This document shows, piece after piece, positions 56,083 to 64,000 of a DNA stretch of 64,000 nucleotides. Each line of letters starts with the position of its first letter. The first letter of the stretch is position 1. The stretch covers positions 393,451 through 457,450 of the forward strand of contig CP097968.1 of the NCBI GenBank assembly GCA_023703555.1, given 5' to 3'. The stretch is from SAR86 cluster bacterium (GTDB taxonomy: Bacteria; Pseudomonadota; Gammaproteobacteria; Magnimaribacterales; TMED112). Both the position numbers and the translations under genes were made by a program. A model generated the notes under the pieces. The model saw nothing but the letters and a program-made list of their open reading frames with translations, did not search any database and was not told the origin of the DNA.

Positions 56083-57152
56083 TTTTGAATTAAGTTAGCG
56101 ACTTTTTTCCCTAGGCTTAAACCTGAGGTCCATTTGCCTCCAAATACGTTTATTAGCTTTCCATTAAGTTCAATTGCAGAATCTCTATTAATTGAGCTTA
56201 AATTTTTTTCTCCTTGAGAAACTAAAGCTCGAACTCCAGAATAATTGGATATTACATTACCTGCATCTAAGGGTTCTTGGATGAAATTATTTGCATTATC
56301 TATAAGGTATTTCTGTTCAGCTTTAGAGCACTCAATTGGTTTTGCTAGATCATGTTTTATTTCTGTCGTTCCAATTAATGTACCTTCTTTGATTGGAAGC
56401 ATAAAAATTATTCTTTTATCTGATGGGTTTTGAAGGACTAGTGGATTAGAAATTTTTTTGTTAACAATAATGTGGCTTCCTCTAACATGTTCAATTTCAT
56501 ATTTAGTGTTTATCTTATTTTTATCTAATGAGGCTTTTACCCACGGACCGCACGCATTAACTATAAAGTCGTATTTTATCGAGTGACTATCAGTTTCGAC
56601 TTTTCCTGCTAAGTCAAAGTTGGTAACCTCAGTATTGTCAATAATTTTTACTCCCATTCTTTCGGCCTTTGCTAGCAATTGAGAAGAGATAGCTTCATCA
56701 TCCATTTGTACATCAACATAACTGACGGAACCAATAAGCCCTTCAGATCTCAAAGATTTATTTAGTTGGAGAGTATTTTTTCTTCCATGAAATTTACTTT
56801 TTCCTAAAGAAAATTTTCCGGCTAGAAATTCATATAATTTTACTCCGGCAAAAAGTATAAAAATATTTCTTGAAAGGTTCTGATAAACAGGTATAAAAAA
56901 CCTATTAATCTTTGTATGATCAGGCATTTGTTTTACCCATGCAGCCCTCTCCTGCAACGATTCTCTAACTAAATTTAAATGTCCGTTTTCAAGATATCTT
57001 ATACCACCATGAAGGAGTTTTGATGATTTAGCGCTTGTTTCAGAGAAAGGTTTTTTTTTGTCAAAAATGTGAACATCATATCCACTTTCTGCAAGTGCAA
57101 TTGCACACCCTATTCCATTAATGCCACAGCCTATTATTGCTATCTTTCTCAT
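56079..57152 (-). CDS. GlpD-like FAD-dependent oxidase, short form
   Basis: A 357-residue flavoprotein with the DAO fold: FAD motif IIGCGINGIGCAIALAESG, SSKLLHGGIRYLENG (a GlpD hallmark), NACGPWVKASL and VRGSHIIVNK, ending VFGGKWTSGLSLG. GlpD oxidises glycerol-3-phosphate and gives electrons to quinone. This protein stops where the family's ~130-residue C-terminal domain would start, so it is a short form; no frameshift or leftover coding sequence is visible downstream. It may act on glycerol-3-phosphate or another hydroxy acid. Confidence 0.82.
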   Translation of the reverse strand: MRKIAIIGCGINGIGCAIALAESGYDVHIFDKKKPFSETSAKSSKLLHGGIRYLENGHLNLVRESLQERAAWVKQMPDHTKINRFFIPVYQNLSRNIFILFAGVKLYEFLAGKFSLGKSKFHGRKNTLQLNKSLRSEGLIGSVSYVDVQMDDEAISSQLLAKAERMGVKIIDNTEVTNFDLAGKVETDSHSIKYDFIVNACGPWVKASLDKNKINTKYEIEHVRGSHIIVNKKISNPLVLQNPSDKRIIFMLPIKEGTLIGTTEIKHDLAKPIECSKAEQKYLIDNANNFIQEPLDAGNVISNYSGVRALVSQGEKNLSSINRDSAIELNGKLINVFGGKWTSGLSLGKKVANLIQN

Positions 57153-57225
57153 ATGATAAAATTGTTCTTAATAATATAATTGGAGAATATATTTTAACGT
57201 TGAAGTTTATTTAAGAAAGAACAAT

Positions 57226-57381
57226 ATGATCTATATAGATTTAATTTTTGGACTAGTAGGAGTTATTTACGGTCCTTATTTATTCTTAAAGGGCAAAGGT
57301 AAACGGTCAAAACCAGTGGGTATCATTATATTTTTACTAGGCTTAAGCTTTTTATTTAGGTTCTTTACACAAACTGTCTAG
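57226..57381 (+). CDS. Small two-helix membrane protein (51 residues)
   Basis: A small ORF read by hand, immediately upstream of aceE (5 bases between TAG and ATG). It has two hydrophobic helices (residues ~3-20 and 31-47) joined by a basic GKGKRSK turn, giving a hairpin with both ends likely periplasmic. No family is recognised. The gap from the glpD-like start to aceE is otherwise empty, and position plus clear helix-turn-helix topology argue for a real gene in the aceEF transcript. Confidence 0.6.
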   Translation: MIYIDLIFGLVGVIYGPYLFLKGKGKRSKPVGIIIFLLGLSFLFRFFTQTV

Positions 57382-57386
57382 ATATA

Positions 57387-59996
57387 ATGCAGAACAAAGA
57401 AGACTTAAGAACTGAACTTAAAGAATGGATTGAGGCACTCGAAAATGTAATTCTGTCCGATGGAAAAGATTATACAAAAGAACTTTTAGAGGGACTGTAT
57501 GCTCAGGCTAAACTCAAAGGAATATCAATTGAATCCTTGGATGACCCCTCTTTTAAGAATACTGTTCACTCTGATGAAGAATTGCCCTATCCCGGAAATT
57601 GGAAATACGAAGAAAAAATAAGACACTTTATCAGATGGAATAGTCTGCTAATGGTCCTCAGGGCAAATATTGATGAAGATCTTGGAGGACATATTTCAAC
57701 TTATTCCTCTGCTGCTGTGCTTTATGAGGTTGGGTTTAATCATTTTTTTAGGGGTTCTAATAAGCAGCTAGGTGACTTGATTTATTTTCAAGGACATTCA
57801 TCGCCTGGAATCTATGCGCGTTCTTTTCTAGAGGGTAATATTTCTAAGAGTCAAATAGAAAATTTTCGTAAAGAAATAAATGGTAAAGGCTTATCTTCTT
57901 ACCCACATCCATGGTTGATGCCAAATTATTGGCAATTTCCTACAGTTTCAATGGGTTTAGGGCCAATTTTTGGAATCTACCAAGCTCACATAATGAAATA
58001 TCTTGAAAAGAGGAGTCTCATTACAAATATACCAGACAGAAAAGTATGGGTTTTCTGTGGTGATGGAGAAATGGATGAACCCGAATCAACTGGTGCAATA
58101 GGCCTTGCTGGTCGAGAAAATCTTAATAATCTAGTATTTGTAATTAACTGTAATTTACAAAGATTAGATGGACCAGTACGTGGAAACTCAAAAATTGTGA
58201 CAGAGCTTGCTAAACAATTTTATAGCGCAGGTTGGAACGTAGTAAACCTAATATGGGGAAGGCACTGGGATGATCTTGTAAATGCAGATAAAGATGGATT
58301 ATTACAAAAAGTCATGGACGAGACTGTTGATGGCGAGTACCAAAATTTTAAAGCCAAAGGTGGAAAATATACCCGAGATAATTTTTTTGCAAAAGATATG
58401 AGAGTATTGAATATGGTTGATCATATGTCTGATGAGGAAGTTGAGAATCTCAATCGTGGCGGCCACGATCCAATTAAAGTTTTCAATGCCTATAAACAAG
58501 CTTATGAAGAAAAGAATAAACCTACTGTTATATTGGCTTTTACAATTAAGGGTTACGGTATAGGCTCAAGACAAGCTGACAACACTACCCATCAAGTTAA
58601 GAAACTTACCAATGAAAACCTGAAAAACTTTATTGATAAATTTGATTTACCAATTGATAAAAATAATTTGGATGATCCTGATTTTTTAACATTAGAAGAC
58701 TTTCCTGATATTCAAGAATATTTAATAACAAGAAGAAATGAGTTAGGAGGCTATCTTCCAAAAAGATATGTATCAAATGAAAAGCTAATTCCTGATGCTG
58801 AAGCTTTTAGTGAATTTGAGGGTGGATCTGAACGTGAGCAGTCTTCTACAATGATTTTTGTTCGTCTCTTAACAAAACTGCTGAGAGATAAAAAAATTGG
58901 TAGTAGAGTTGTTCCAATTGTTCCAGATGAGGCACGTACATTCGGAATGGATGCCCTGTTTCGACAATTTGGTATTTACTCTTCTGAGGGGCAAAAATAT
59001 GAGCCTGAGGATGCAGATAAGGTTATGTATTACAGAGAAAGTGAATCTGGCATTATGTTGGAAGAAGGAATTAATGAAGCTGGTGCATTTTCAGCATGGT
59101 TGGCCCTAGCCACAAGCTATAGTAATAACAAATTTCCTATGATTCCCTTTTACATTTTTTACTCAATGTTTGGTTTTCAAAGAGTTCATGATTTAGCTTA
59201 TGCAGCTGGTGATTCTCGAGCAAGAGGATTTCTTCTAGGTGCAACTTCGGGCAGAACAACACTTAACGGAGAGGGCCTACAACATCAGGACGGCCACAGC
59301 CATATATTAGCTTCAACTATTCCAAATTGTCGTGCTTACGATCCTGCATTTGGCTATGAATTAGCAGCAATAATTCAAAATGGAATTAAAGAGATGTATG
59401 AGCAACACAAAGATTGTTTTTACTATCTGACAGTAATGAATGAAAATTATAAACATCCTGAAAAACCTAAAGATGCTACGCATGAAAATATTGTAAAAGG
59501 TTGTTATCGGTTCAAAATAAATAAAAAATCAAAGATTAGACTCCTTGCCTCTGGACTGACTTTAAATTTTGCAATTGAAGCTGAAGCCGAACTTGCTAAA
59601 TTTGGTATAAATGCTGATATTTGGTCAATAACGAGCTTTAATGAATTATATCGAGGTGGCATTGAGACGGAAAGAGCAAAACGATTAGAAATAAATTCTG
59701 AGGACTCTTACGTAGAGCAATGCTTTCAAAGCCCTCTTCCTACAATTGGCGTGTCTGAATATCAACGGGCATATCCTAATCAAATTAGGCAATGGATTAA
59801 TGGAGAATTTATTGTTTTAGGAACTGATGGTTTTGGTCGAAGCGATACTAGAGATGCATTAAGAAATTATTTCGAGATTAATAAAGAACATATTGTTTAC
59901 AATTCGTTGTTGATGCTAAATATGAAAACTGAAGCTAATCAATATGCCAAGAAAATGAAGATGAAAATAGACAAAGTTGCACCATGGCAGAAGTAG
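57387..59996 (+). CDS. aceE: Pyruvate dehydrogenase E1 component (homodimeric type)
   Basis: An 869-residue thiamine diphosphate enzyme of the AceE class (E. coli 887). The ThDP motif GDGEMDEPESTGAIGLAGRE continues to NCNLQRLDGPVRGN. Other hallmarks are FQGHSSPGIYARSF, GEGLQHQDGHSH and DGFGRSDTRDALR. It decarboxylates pyruvate and transfers the acetyl group to the lipoyl domain of AceF. It overlaps aceF by 13 bases. The E3 gene (lpd) is not in the window. Confidence 0.98.
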   Translation: MQNKEDLRTELKEWIEALENVILSDGKDYTKELLEGLYAQAKLKGISIESLDDPSFKNTVHSDEELPYPGNWKYEEKIRHFIRWNSLLMVLRANIDEDLGGHISTYSSAAVLYEVGFNHFFRGSNKQLGDLIYFQGHSSPGIYARSFLEGNISKSQIENFRKEINGKGLSSYPHPWLMPNYWQFPTVSMGLGPIFGIYQAHIMKYLEKRSLITNIPDRKVWVFCGDGEMDEPESTGAIGLAGRENLNNLVFVINCNLQRLDGPVRGNSKIVTELAKQFYSAGWNVVNLIWGRHWDDLVNADKDGLLQKVMDETVDGEYQNFKAKGGKYTRDNFFAKDMRVLNMVDHMSDEEVENLNRGGHDPIKVFNAYKQAYEEKNKPTVILAFTIKGYGIGSRQADNTTHQVKKLTNENLKNFIDKFDLPIDKNNLDDPDFLTLEDFPDIQEYLITRRNELGGYLPKRYVSNEKLIPDAEAFSEFEGGSEREQSSTMIFVRLLTKLLRDKKIGSRVVPIVPDEARTFGMDALFRQFGIYSSEGQKYEPEDADKVMYYRESESGIMLEEGINEAGAFSAWLALATSYSNNKFPMIPFYIFYSMFGFQRVHDLAYAAGDSRARGFLLGATSGRTTLNGEGLQHQDGHSHILASTIPNCRAYDPAFGYELAAIIQNGIKEMYEQHKDCFYYLTVMNENYKHPEKPKDATHENIVKGCYRFKINKKSKIRLLASGLTLNFAIEAEAELAKFGINADIWSITSFNELYRGGIETERAKRLEINSEDSYVEQCFQSPLPTIGVSEYQRAYPNQIRQWINGEFIVLGTDGFGRSDTRDALRNYFEINKEHIVYNSLLMLNMKTEANQYAKKMKMKIDKVAPWQK

Positions 59997-61168
59997 AAAC
60001 AATTGATATAAAAATACCAAACCTTGGAGAGGCAGAATCTACTGAAATTATTGAAGTAAATATCAAAGCTGGAGATAAGGTAAATATTAATGATCCTCTA
60101 ATCGTTCTTGAGTCAGAAAAAGCTGCAATGGAGGTGCCATCGGATTTCAATGGAGAGATCACAGAAGTATTTGTAAAAGAGGGAGATAGCGTTGATGAAG
60201 GAATGCTTTTTGCACAAATTAAAGCAGAACCAAAAAAAAAGTCAAAAGCCCAACCAAAAGAAATTCAAAGTAGCAATATAGAAGAAAATGATGTTAAGCC
60301 ACAGAAGACTTTAAATGAAATAATTGATATTTCTGGAGTCAATGCAGGCCCGGCAGTACGAAAGTACGCTCGTGAACTTGAGATTGACCTAACTAAGATC
60401 AAAGGCTCAGGAAAAAATCAACGCGTCACCAAAGAAGACCTAAAGAATTTCATCCATTCAGCTAAAAACATAAATAACTTTTTGACGTTTTCTAAGGACG
60501 ATTTTAAGGATCAAGGATCTTATTCGATAGAAAAGCTTTCAAAAATTAGAGCACTAGGAGCAAAAAATCTTCATAATTCTTGGGTTTCAATTCCACATGT
60601 TACCCATTTCGAAGATGTAAATTTAAAGGCTTTAAACGATGTAAGAGCTGAAACAAAATATTCATTATTGGCATACTTTGTTTGTGCTCTTAGCCAAACT
60701 CTAAAAGAATTTCCGTATTTTAATGCTTCTTTAATAAGTAAAGATGAGGTATTGCTCAAGGACTATATTAATATTGGCATTGCAGTAGATACTGAAATGG
60801 GTTTAGTGGTGCCTGTTCTTAAAGATGCTGATAAGAAAAATGTTCAACAAATCTCAGAAGAAATTAATTTTTTAGCAGAAAAAGCAAGAGAACGTAAATT
60901 ATTTGAAAAGGACTTAGTAGGTTCAACATTTACCATATCTAGCCTTGGTAAAATTGGAGGCACAGGCTTTACCCCAATAATTAATCCGCCTGAAGTGGCC
61001 ATAGTATCTTTGTCGAGATCTAAGAAAATCTTACAATTAGTTGATAATATTCCAGTTGAAATAGAGATTTTACCGTTTGGGCTGTCATATGATCACAGGG
61101 TCATAAATGGAGCAGATGCAGGGCGGTTTTGCTATCATCTCAAGTCTTTGATTGAAAGTATTAGTTAA
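59984..61168 (+). CDS. aceF: Pyruvate dehydrogenase E2, dihydrolipoyl acetyltransferase
   Basis: A 394-residue E2 with a single lipoyl domain (lipoylated K46 in LESEKAAMEVPS), a Lys/Pro-rich linker, a peripheral subunit-binding domain (GPAVRKYARELEIDL, ~117-155) and the acetyltransferase domain with catalytic YDHRVINGADAGRF near the end. E. coli AceF has three lipoyl domains, so this is a compact form like those of many other bacteria. The ATG lies inside the aceE end, 13 bases before its stop. Confidence 0.97.
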   Translation: MAEVETIDIKIPNLGEAESTEIIEVNIKAGDKVNINDPLIVLESEKAAMEVPSDFNGEITEVFVKEGDSVDEGMLFAQIKAEPKKKSKAQPKEIQSSNIEENDVKPQKTLNEIIDISGVNAGPAVRKYARELEIDLTKIKGSGKNQRVTKEDLKNFIHSAKNINNFLTFSKDDFKDQGSYSIEKLSKIRALGAKNLHNSWVSIPHVTHFEDVNLKALNDVRAETKYSLLAYFVCALSQTLKEFPYFNASLISKDEVLLKDYINIGIAVDTEMGLVVPVLKDADKKNVQQISEEINFLAEKARERKLFEKDLVGSTFTISSLGKIGGTGFTPIINPPEVAIVSLSRSKKILQLVDNIPVEIEILPFGLSYDHRVINGADAGRFCYHLKSLIESIS

Positions 61169-61176
61169 CCAATAAA

Positions 61177-62205
61177 GTGAAAAAAAAATATTTTTTATAT
61201 GTTTTGTTTATTTGCCTCATTCATAGTATCAATGCCAATATTTCGATAATATCGTTTAATGTGGAAAATTTGTTTGATACAAAAAATAATCCATTAAAAA
61301 AAGATGATACTTACATTCCCCTCAATCAAAAAGGTAATGCTTTACACATTAAGAATTGCAAGTCTATTCAGGTAAAGAAATGGCGTGATGATTGTTTATA
61401 TCTTGATTGGAACAACGTTGCTGTTAATCAAAAAATTAGGAATATCGTAAAAATAATCTCATCACAAAACAGCGATATTATTAGCCTCCAAGAGGTTGAG
61501 AATTTAGAGATTTTAAAATTAATTCAAAGTGGTCTTGATGAAAAAAAATACAGATATGTAGGTTTAATTGAGGGACAGGATGATAGAGGCATTAATCTTG
61601 GTATTATCTCAAAATATCCTATTTCAAACTCTAAGCTTCATCCTATTAAATTTGTTGGTGTTTCTGATGCTGTTCAAGATGATACCAGAGGAATCTTAGA
61701 AACTGTTATTAAATACCAAAACAACTTGTTAAGAATTTATTCAGTGCACTTTCCTGCCGGCTATCATCCTACTTCGATGCGAAAATATGCATTTAACGAG
61801 TTAGAAAAACTTACCAAAAAGCACACTGATATAGTTGTTGCTTTGGGTGATTTTAATGTAAATATTACTGAAGACAAAAAAGAAAATATATATGCTAAAG
61901 TGGCGGAAACATGGGATATTGCTCATCTTGTAGGCTGCTTTGAGTGCAAAGGTACTTCATTCTATAGCAGAAATAAAACCTGGTCATTTCTGGATAACAT
62001 TATGGTTCTTAAAGGAAGAGGTGCATATTTTGATTATGATTCTATTGAAGTTATAAAACATCCAATTCATATTGATGAAAAAGGAATCCCCAGAAGTTTT
62101 AACTTAACAAACGGATCAGGTGTTTCTGATCATTTTCCAATAGTTGCCAGTGTAAAATTTAATATGGCGGAGAGACAGGGATTCGAACCCTGGAAGCCCT
62201 ATTAA
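61177..62205 (+). CDS. Secreted endonuclease/exonuclease/phosphatase-family protein
   Basis: A 342-residue EEP-fold protein with a signal peptide (KKKYFLYVLFICLIHSINA). Catalytic motifs: ISFNVENLFDT, SLQEVEN (metal-binding Glu), VALGDFNVN (Asp/Asn pair) and GVSDHFPIVASV (Asp-His). The family includes secreted DNases, phosphodiesterases and phosphatases. The start is GTG at 61177, 8 bases after aceF. The normal fold ends at about VASVKFN; the last 13 residues (MAERQGFEPWKPY) and the stop are the antisense of the tRNA-Ser gene, which the CDS enters for 41 bases. Confidence 0.88.
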   Translation: MKKKYFLYVLFICLIHSINANISIISFNVENLFDTKNNPLKKDDTYIPLNQKGNALHIKNCKSIQVKKWRDDCLYLDWNNVAVNQKIRNIVKIISSQNSDIISLQEVENLEILKLIQSGLDEKKYRYVGLIEGQDDRGINLGIISKYPISNSKLHPIKFVGVSDAVQDDTRGILETVIKYQNNLLRIYSVHFPAGYHPTSMRKYAFNELEKLTKKHTDIVVALGDFNVNITEDKKENIYAKVAETWDIAHLVGCFECKGTSFYSRNKTWSFLDNIMVLKGRGAYFDYDSIEVIKHPIHIDEKGIPRSFNLTNGSGVSDHFPIVASVKFNMAERQGFEPWKPY

Positions 62206-62255
62206 GGCTTGCTGGTTTTCAAGACCAGTGCATTCAACCGCTCTGCCATCTCTCC
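62165..62255 (-). tRNA. tRNA-Ser (anticodon UGA)
   Basis: On the complement a 91-base gene folds as a class II tRNA. The acceptor stem is GGAGAGA / TCTCTCC with discriminator G and an encoded CCA; the anticodon arm is CTGGT-CTTGAAA-ACCAG with anticodon TGA; a long variable arm and a TTC loop (GGTTCGAATCC) follow. Type II form plus UGA identify serine, reading UCA-family codons. A TATAAT with a GC-rich discriminator (62266-62271, then GCCG) precedes it. The EEP gene on the other strand runs 41 bases into its 3' part. Confidence 0.97.
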
Positions 62256-62265
62256 TAACGGCGTT

Positions 62266-62271
62266 ATTATA
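62266..62271 (-). promoter_or_regulatory. -10 element of tRNA-Ser
   Basis: A perfect TATAAT on the complement, followed by a G+C-rich discriminator (AACGCCG) unusual for this AT-rich DNA and typical of stable-RNA promoters under stringent control. The start would fall a few bases before the mature 5' end. No clear -35 was found. Confidence 0.55.
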
Positions 62272-62300
62272 AGTTATTTTAGTGTACGAAAAATAGAGAC

Positions 62301-62306
62301 TATAAT
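62301..62306 (+). promoter_or_regulatory. -10 element of the GST-like gene, possibly leaderless
   Basis: A perfect TATAAT whose last base lies 9 bases before the ATG at 62315, the same spacing as the TACAAT before infA. Transcription would start within about 2 bases of the start codon. No Shine-Dalgarno sequence is present. Confidence 0.4.
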
Positions 62307-62314
62307 TATTCGAA

Positions 62315-63343
62315 ATGAAAAGATTACAAATTTTCGGTTCAACACCATCTCCTTATACTCAAAAAATTCTTTCGTTACTAAGATATCGCCGCATACCATA
62401 TGATGTTCATTGGGGTCAAACTCAAAAAAGGCTTGAAGAACAAGGTATAGAGTTGCCTAAGCCTGTGTTGTTGCCTGTTATTCTTTTTGAAAATGAAGAT
62501 AATAAAATGATTGCCACTACAGATTCAACTCCTATCATCAGAAGACTTGAGAGCGATTACAATGTAAGGCAAGTCGTTCCTAATGACCCTGCTCTATCAT
62601 TTATTAATTATCTGCTTGAAGATTTTGCTGATGAGTGGCTTACAAAGTATATGTTTCACTATAGATGGCACTTTGATAAAGATATTTCTAAAGCAGGAGA
62701 TATTCTACCTTTGGTAGAATTCGAAAAACGTCTATCAAAGGAAGAGCATCAGCAAATTAAAGACTTTATTATTGGACGACAAACGAAAAGATTATGGGTG
62801 GTTGGCTCGAACAACAAGACTGCTAATTTAATTGACAAGAGTTTTAAAAGATTTATTAAACTATTTAATGAGCATCTACAAAATGCTCCTTTTTTACTTG
62901 GCAATAAGCCATCTTCAGCTGATTTTGCCTTTTATGGCCAACTATCGCAACTAGTAAACTTTGACCCAACACCCAGAAAGATATGTCATCAATTAGCTCC
63001 AAGAGTAGTAGCATGGGTTGAAGTTATGACCGATTTATCAGGAATTAATTCCGATACTAAAGATTGGATAAATCTAGAGGAAAACCCATCAACATTAAAG
63101 GATATATTTTATGAATTTGGGAAAATGTACGCTCCACTTTTAGTAAAAAATGCTGAAGCTGTTGCAAGTGAAATGGATAATTGGGAAGTTGATATTGAGG
63201 GCTCTTTATGGAAACAAAAAACTTTTAGCTATCAAGCAAAATGCTTAAATTGGATTCGGGATGAATTTAACACTCTCAACGATAAAGATCAGATTAGAAT
63301 CAGAGAGTTTCTCAAAGGTACAAATAGTGAACAAATATTGTAG
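62315..63343 (+). CDS. Glutathione S-transferase-like protein
   Basis: A 342-residue protein. Residues 1-85 are a thioredoxin-like GST domain: GSTPSPYTQKILSLLRYRRIPYD, then PVLLPVILFENEDN and the glutathione-contact TTDSTPIIRRLE. Residues ~170-270 are a helical GST C-terminal domain (FLLGNKPSSADFAFYGQLSQL). It is longer than a classic GST (~210), with added helical segments between the domains and at the C-terminus. The substrate is unknown. It is transcribed away from tRNA-Ser. Confidence 0.85.
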   Translation: MKRLQIFGSTPSPYTQKILSLLRYRRIPYDVHWGQTQKRLEEQGIELPKPVLLPVILFENEDNKMIATTDSTPIIRRLESDYNVRQVVPNDPALSFINYLLEDFADEWLTKYMFHYRWHFDKDISKAGDILPLVEFEKRLSKEEHQQIKDFIIGRQTKRLWVVGSNNKTANLIDKSFKRFIKLFNEHLQNAPFLLGNKPSSADFAFYGQLSQLVNFDPTPRKICHQLAPRVVAWVEVMTDLSGINSDTKDWINLEENPSTLKDIFYEFGKMYAPLLVKNAEAVASEMDNWEVDIEGSLWKQKTFSYQAKCLNWIRDEFNTLNDKDQIRIREFLKGTNSEQIL

Positions 63344-63362
63344 ATATGGGTAAAATACCTAC

Positions 63363-64000
63363 ATGAGTAAAGTTTTATTAACAGGTATCTCTGGATATAT
63401 TGCGATGCATTGTGCAAAAGAGCTTCTCGTCAGAGGGTATGAAATTAATGCAACTGTTCGTAATTTGGACAAAGTAGATGCAATTTCTGATGCTTTGGCG
63501 CAATATTCTGTGGATCCTTCAAAAATTAATTTCTACAAGACTGATCTATTAAGCAATGAAAACTGGGACAAGGCAATTGAAGGTTGCGATAATGTTTTGC
63601 ACGTAGCATCACCCTACCCTTTTAAACAACCCAAAGATGAAAATGAACTTATTAAGCCAGCAGTAGAAGGTACTGAGCGAGTAGTATCTTTAGCGCTAAA
63701 AAATAATATAAAAAAAATAGTTGTCACGTCTTCTGTTGCAGCAATTTCTTCAGGTCACACAAAAAGCGAGTATAGTGAAAAAGATTGGAGCATGGTGGAA
63801 AAAGCAATTCCAGCATACCCAAAAAGCAAAGCACTAGCAGAAAAAAAAGCTTGGGAGCTCATCAAAAGCTCTAAAACGAAAACAGAACTCACAGTACTCA
63901 ATCCAGCTGGTGTTATTGGACCTTCTTTAACATCTGATATTAGTTCAACTCAGATACTAATTGCTGGATTAATTAATGGAAAAATACCAATTAACCTACC
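63363..64000 (+). CDS. NAD(P)-dependent short-chain reductase, dihydroflavonol-4-reductase-like (partial)
   Basis: The ATG at 63363 opens a frame that runs off the right edge after 212 codons. The Rossmann motif VLLTGISGYIAMHCAKELL, the strand VLHVASPYPF, VVTSSVAAIS and the catalytic YPKSK (Y-x3-K) place it in the extended SDR group near dihydroflavonol-4-reductase and similar aldehyde/ketone reductases. An AAP-like NPAGVIGPSL segment follows. A TAAAAT at 63351-63356 lies just before the start. The C-terminal, substrate-binding part is outside the window. Confidence 0.88.
   Translation, partial: MSKVLLTGISGYIAMHCAKELLVRGYEINATVRNLDKVDAISDALAQYSVDPSKINFYKTDLLSNENWDKAIEGCDNVLHVASPYPFKQPKDENELIKPAVEGTERVVSLALKNNIKKIVVTSSVAAISSGHTKSEYSEKDWSMVEKAIPAYPKSKALAEKKAWELIKSSKTKTELTVLNPAGVIGPSLTSDISSTQILIAGLINGKIPINL

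Noticed and set aside
1-64000. Mobile elements, prophage or defence genes
   Set aside because: No transposase, integrase, toxin-antitoxin, restriction or Cas motif was seen in any frame; the gene set is core metabolism and envelope.

Overview
The window is a compact, AT-rich (roughly one third G+C by eye) chromosomal segment of an aerobic marine-type gammaproteobacterium. The combination of a Na+-translocating NADH:quinone reductase (nqrABCDEF), glyoxylate shunt, lipid A/Kdo genes, ClpA/ClpS, type-A malate synthase, homodimeric-type pyruvate dehydrogenase, very short intergenic gaps and low G+C fits a streamlined surface-ocean lineage such as SAR86. That assignment is an inference from gene content, not a phylogenetic result. 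I see no phage, insertion sequence, integron, CRISPR or defence island. No gene-free stretch exceeds 300 bases; the longest is about 280 bases (6709-6987).

Layout. 1-2.5 kb: end of gltB and complete gltD (ammonia assimilation). 2.5-10.2 kb (minus strand): DoxX-like protein, two related small membrane proteins flanking a large secreted M14 metallocarboxypeptidase, then SRPBCC protein, GNAT acetyltransferase and an unusual lipoprotein joining an esterase domain to a HExxH metallopeptidase-like domain. 10.2-19.7 kb: infA, clpA, clpS, icd, mnmA, purB, aceB and aceA. 19.7-30.1 kb (minus): acyl-CoA dehydrogenase pair, NqrA-linked glyceraldehyde-3-phosphate dehydrogenase, nqrABCDEF, a frameshifted apbE and a small nqrM. 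30.2-37.7 kb: CsiV-like protein, nfuA, etfB/etfA, ETF-quinone oxidoreductase, DUF885 peptidase, S1/P1 nuclease. 37.7-49.7 kb (minus): an 11-gene head-to-tail run trpS - MFS - hemH - aldehyde dehydrogenase - LolC/E-type permease - lolD - msbA-lpxK fusion - kdsB - murB - lysE-like - DUF1285. 49.7-57.2 kb: DUF349 protein, sterol-desaturase family protein, SixA-like phosphatase, DUF3445 protein, AGCS symporter, CIA30-like protein, a small secreted protein and a short GlpD-like oxidase. 57.2-64 kb: small membrane protein, aceE, aceF, secreted endonuclease/exonuclease/phosphatase, tRNA-Ser(UGA), a GST-like protein and the start of a short-chain reductase.

How the genes fit together. Carbon enters the TCA cycle through PDH (aceEF) and is diverted at isocitrate by the icd/aceA branch point; aceBA would allow growth on acetyl-CoA from fatty acids. 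The acyl-CoA dehydrogenase pair, ETF and ETF-QO pass electrons from acyl-CoA oxidation to quinone, while Nqr feeds NADH electrons to quinone and builds a sodium gradient, which the AGCS symporter could use. Secreted hydrolases (M14, DUF885, S1/P1 nuclease, EEP phosphohydrolase, esterase/peptidase lipoprotein) suggest scavenging of peptides and nucleic acids. A cell-envelope block holds lipoprotein export, lipid A flipping and phosphorylation, Kdo activation and peptidoglycan precursor synthesis.

Most notable points: an in-frame MsbA-LpxK fusion; the esterase/HExxH lipoprotein; an apbE broken by one apparent extra base in a C5 run although its downstream frame and ATGA overlap with nqrM are intact; ten convergent junctions that all abut, overlap or lie within 7 bases of each other, three of them sharing one TTAA palindrome for both stop codons; and an exonuclease gene whose final codons and stop lie in the antisense of tRNA-Ser.
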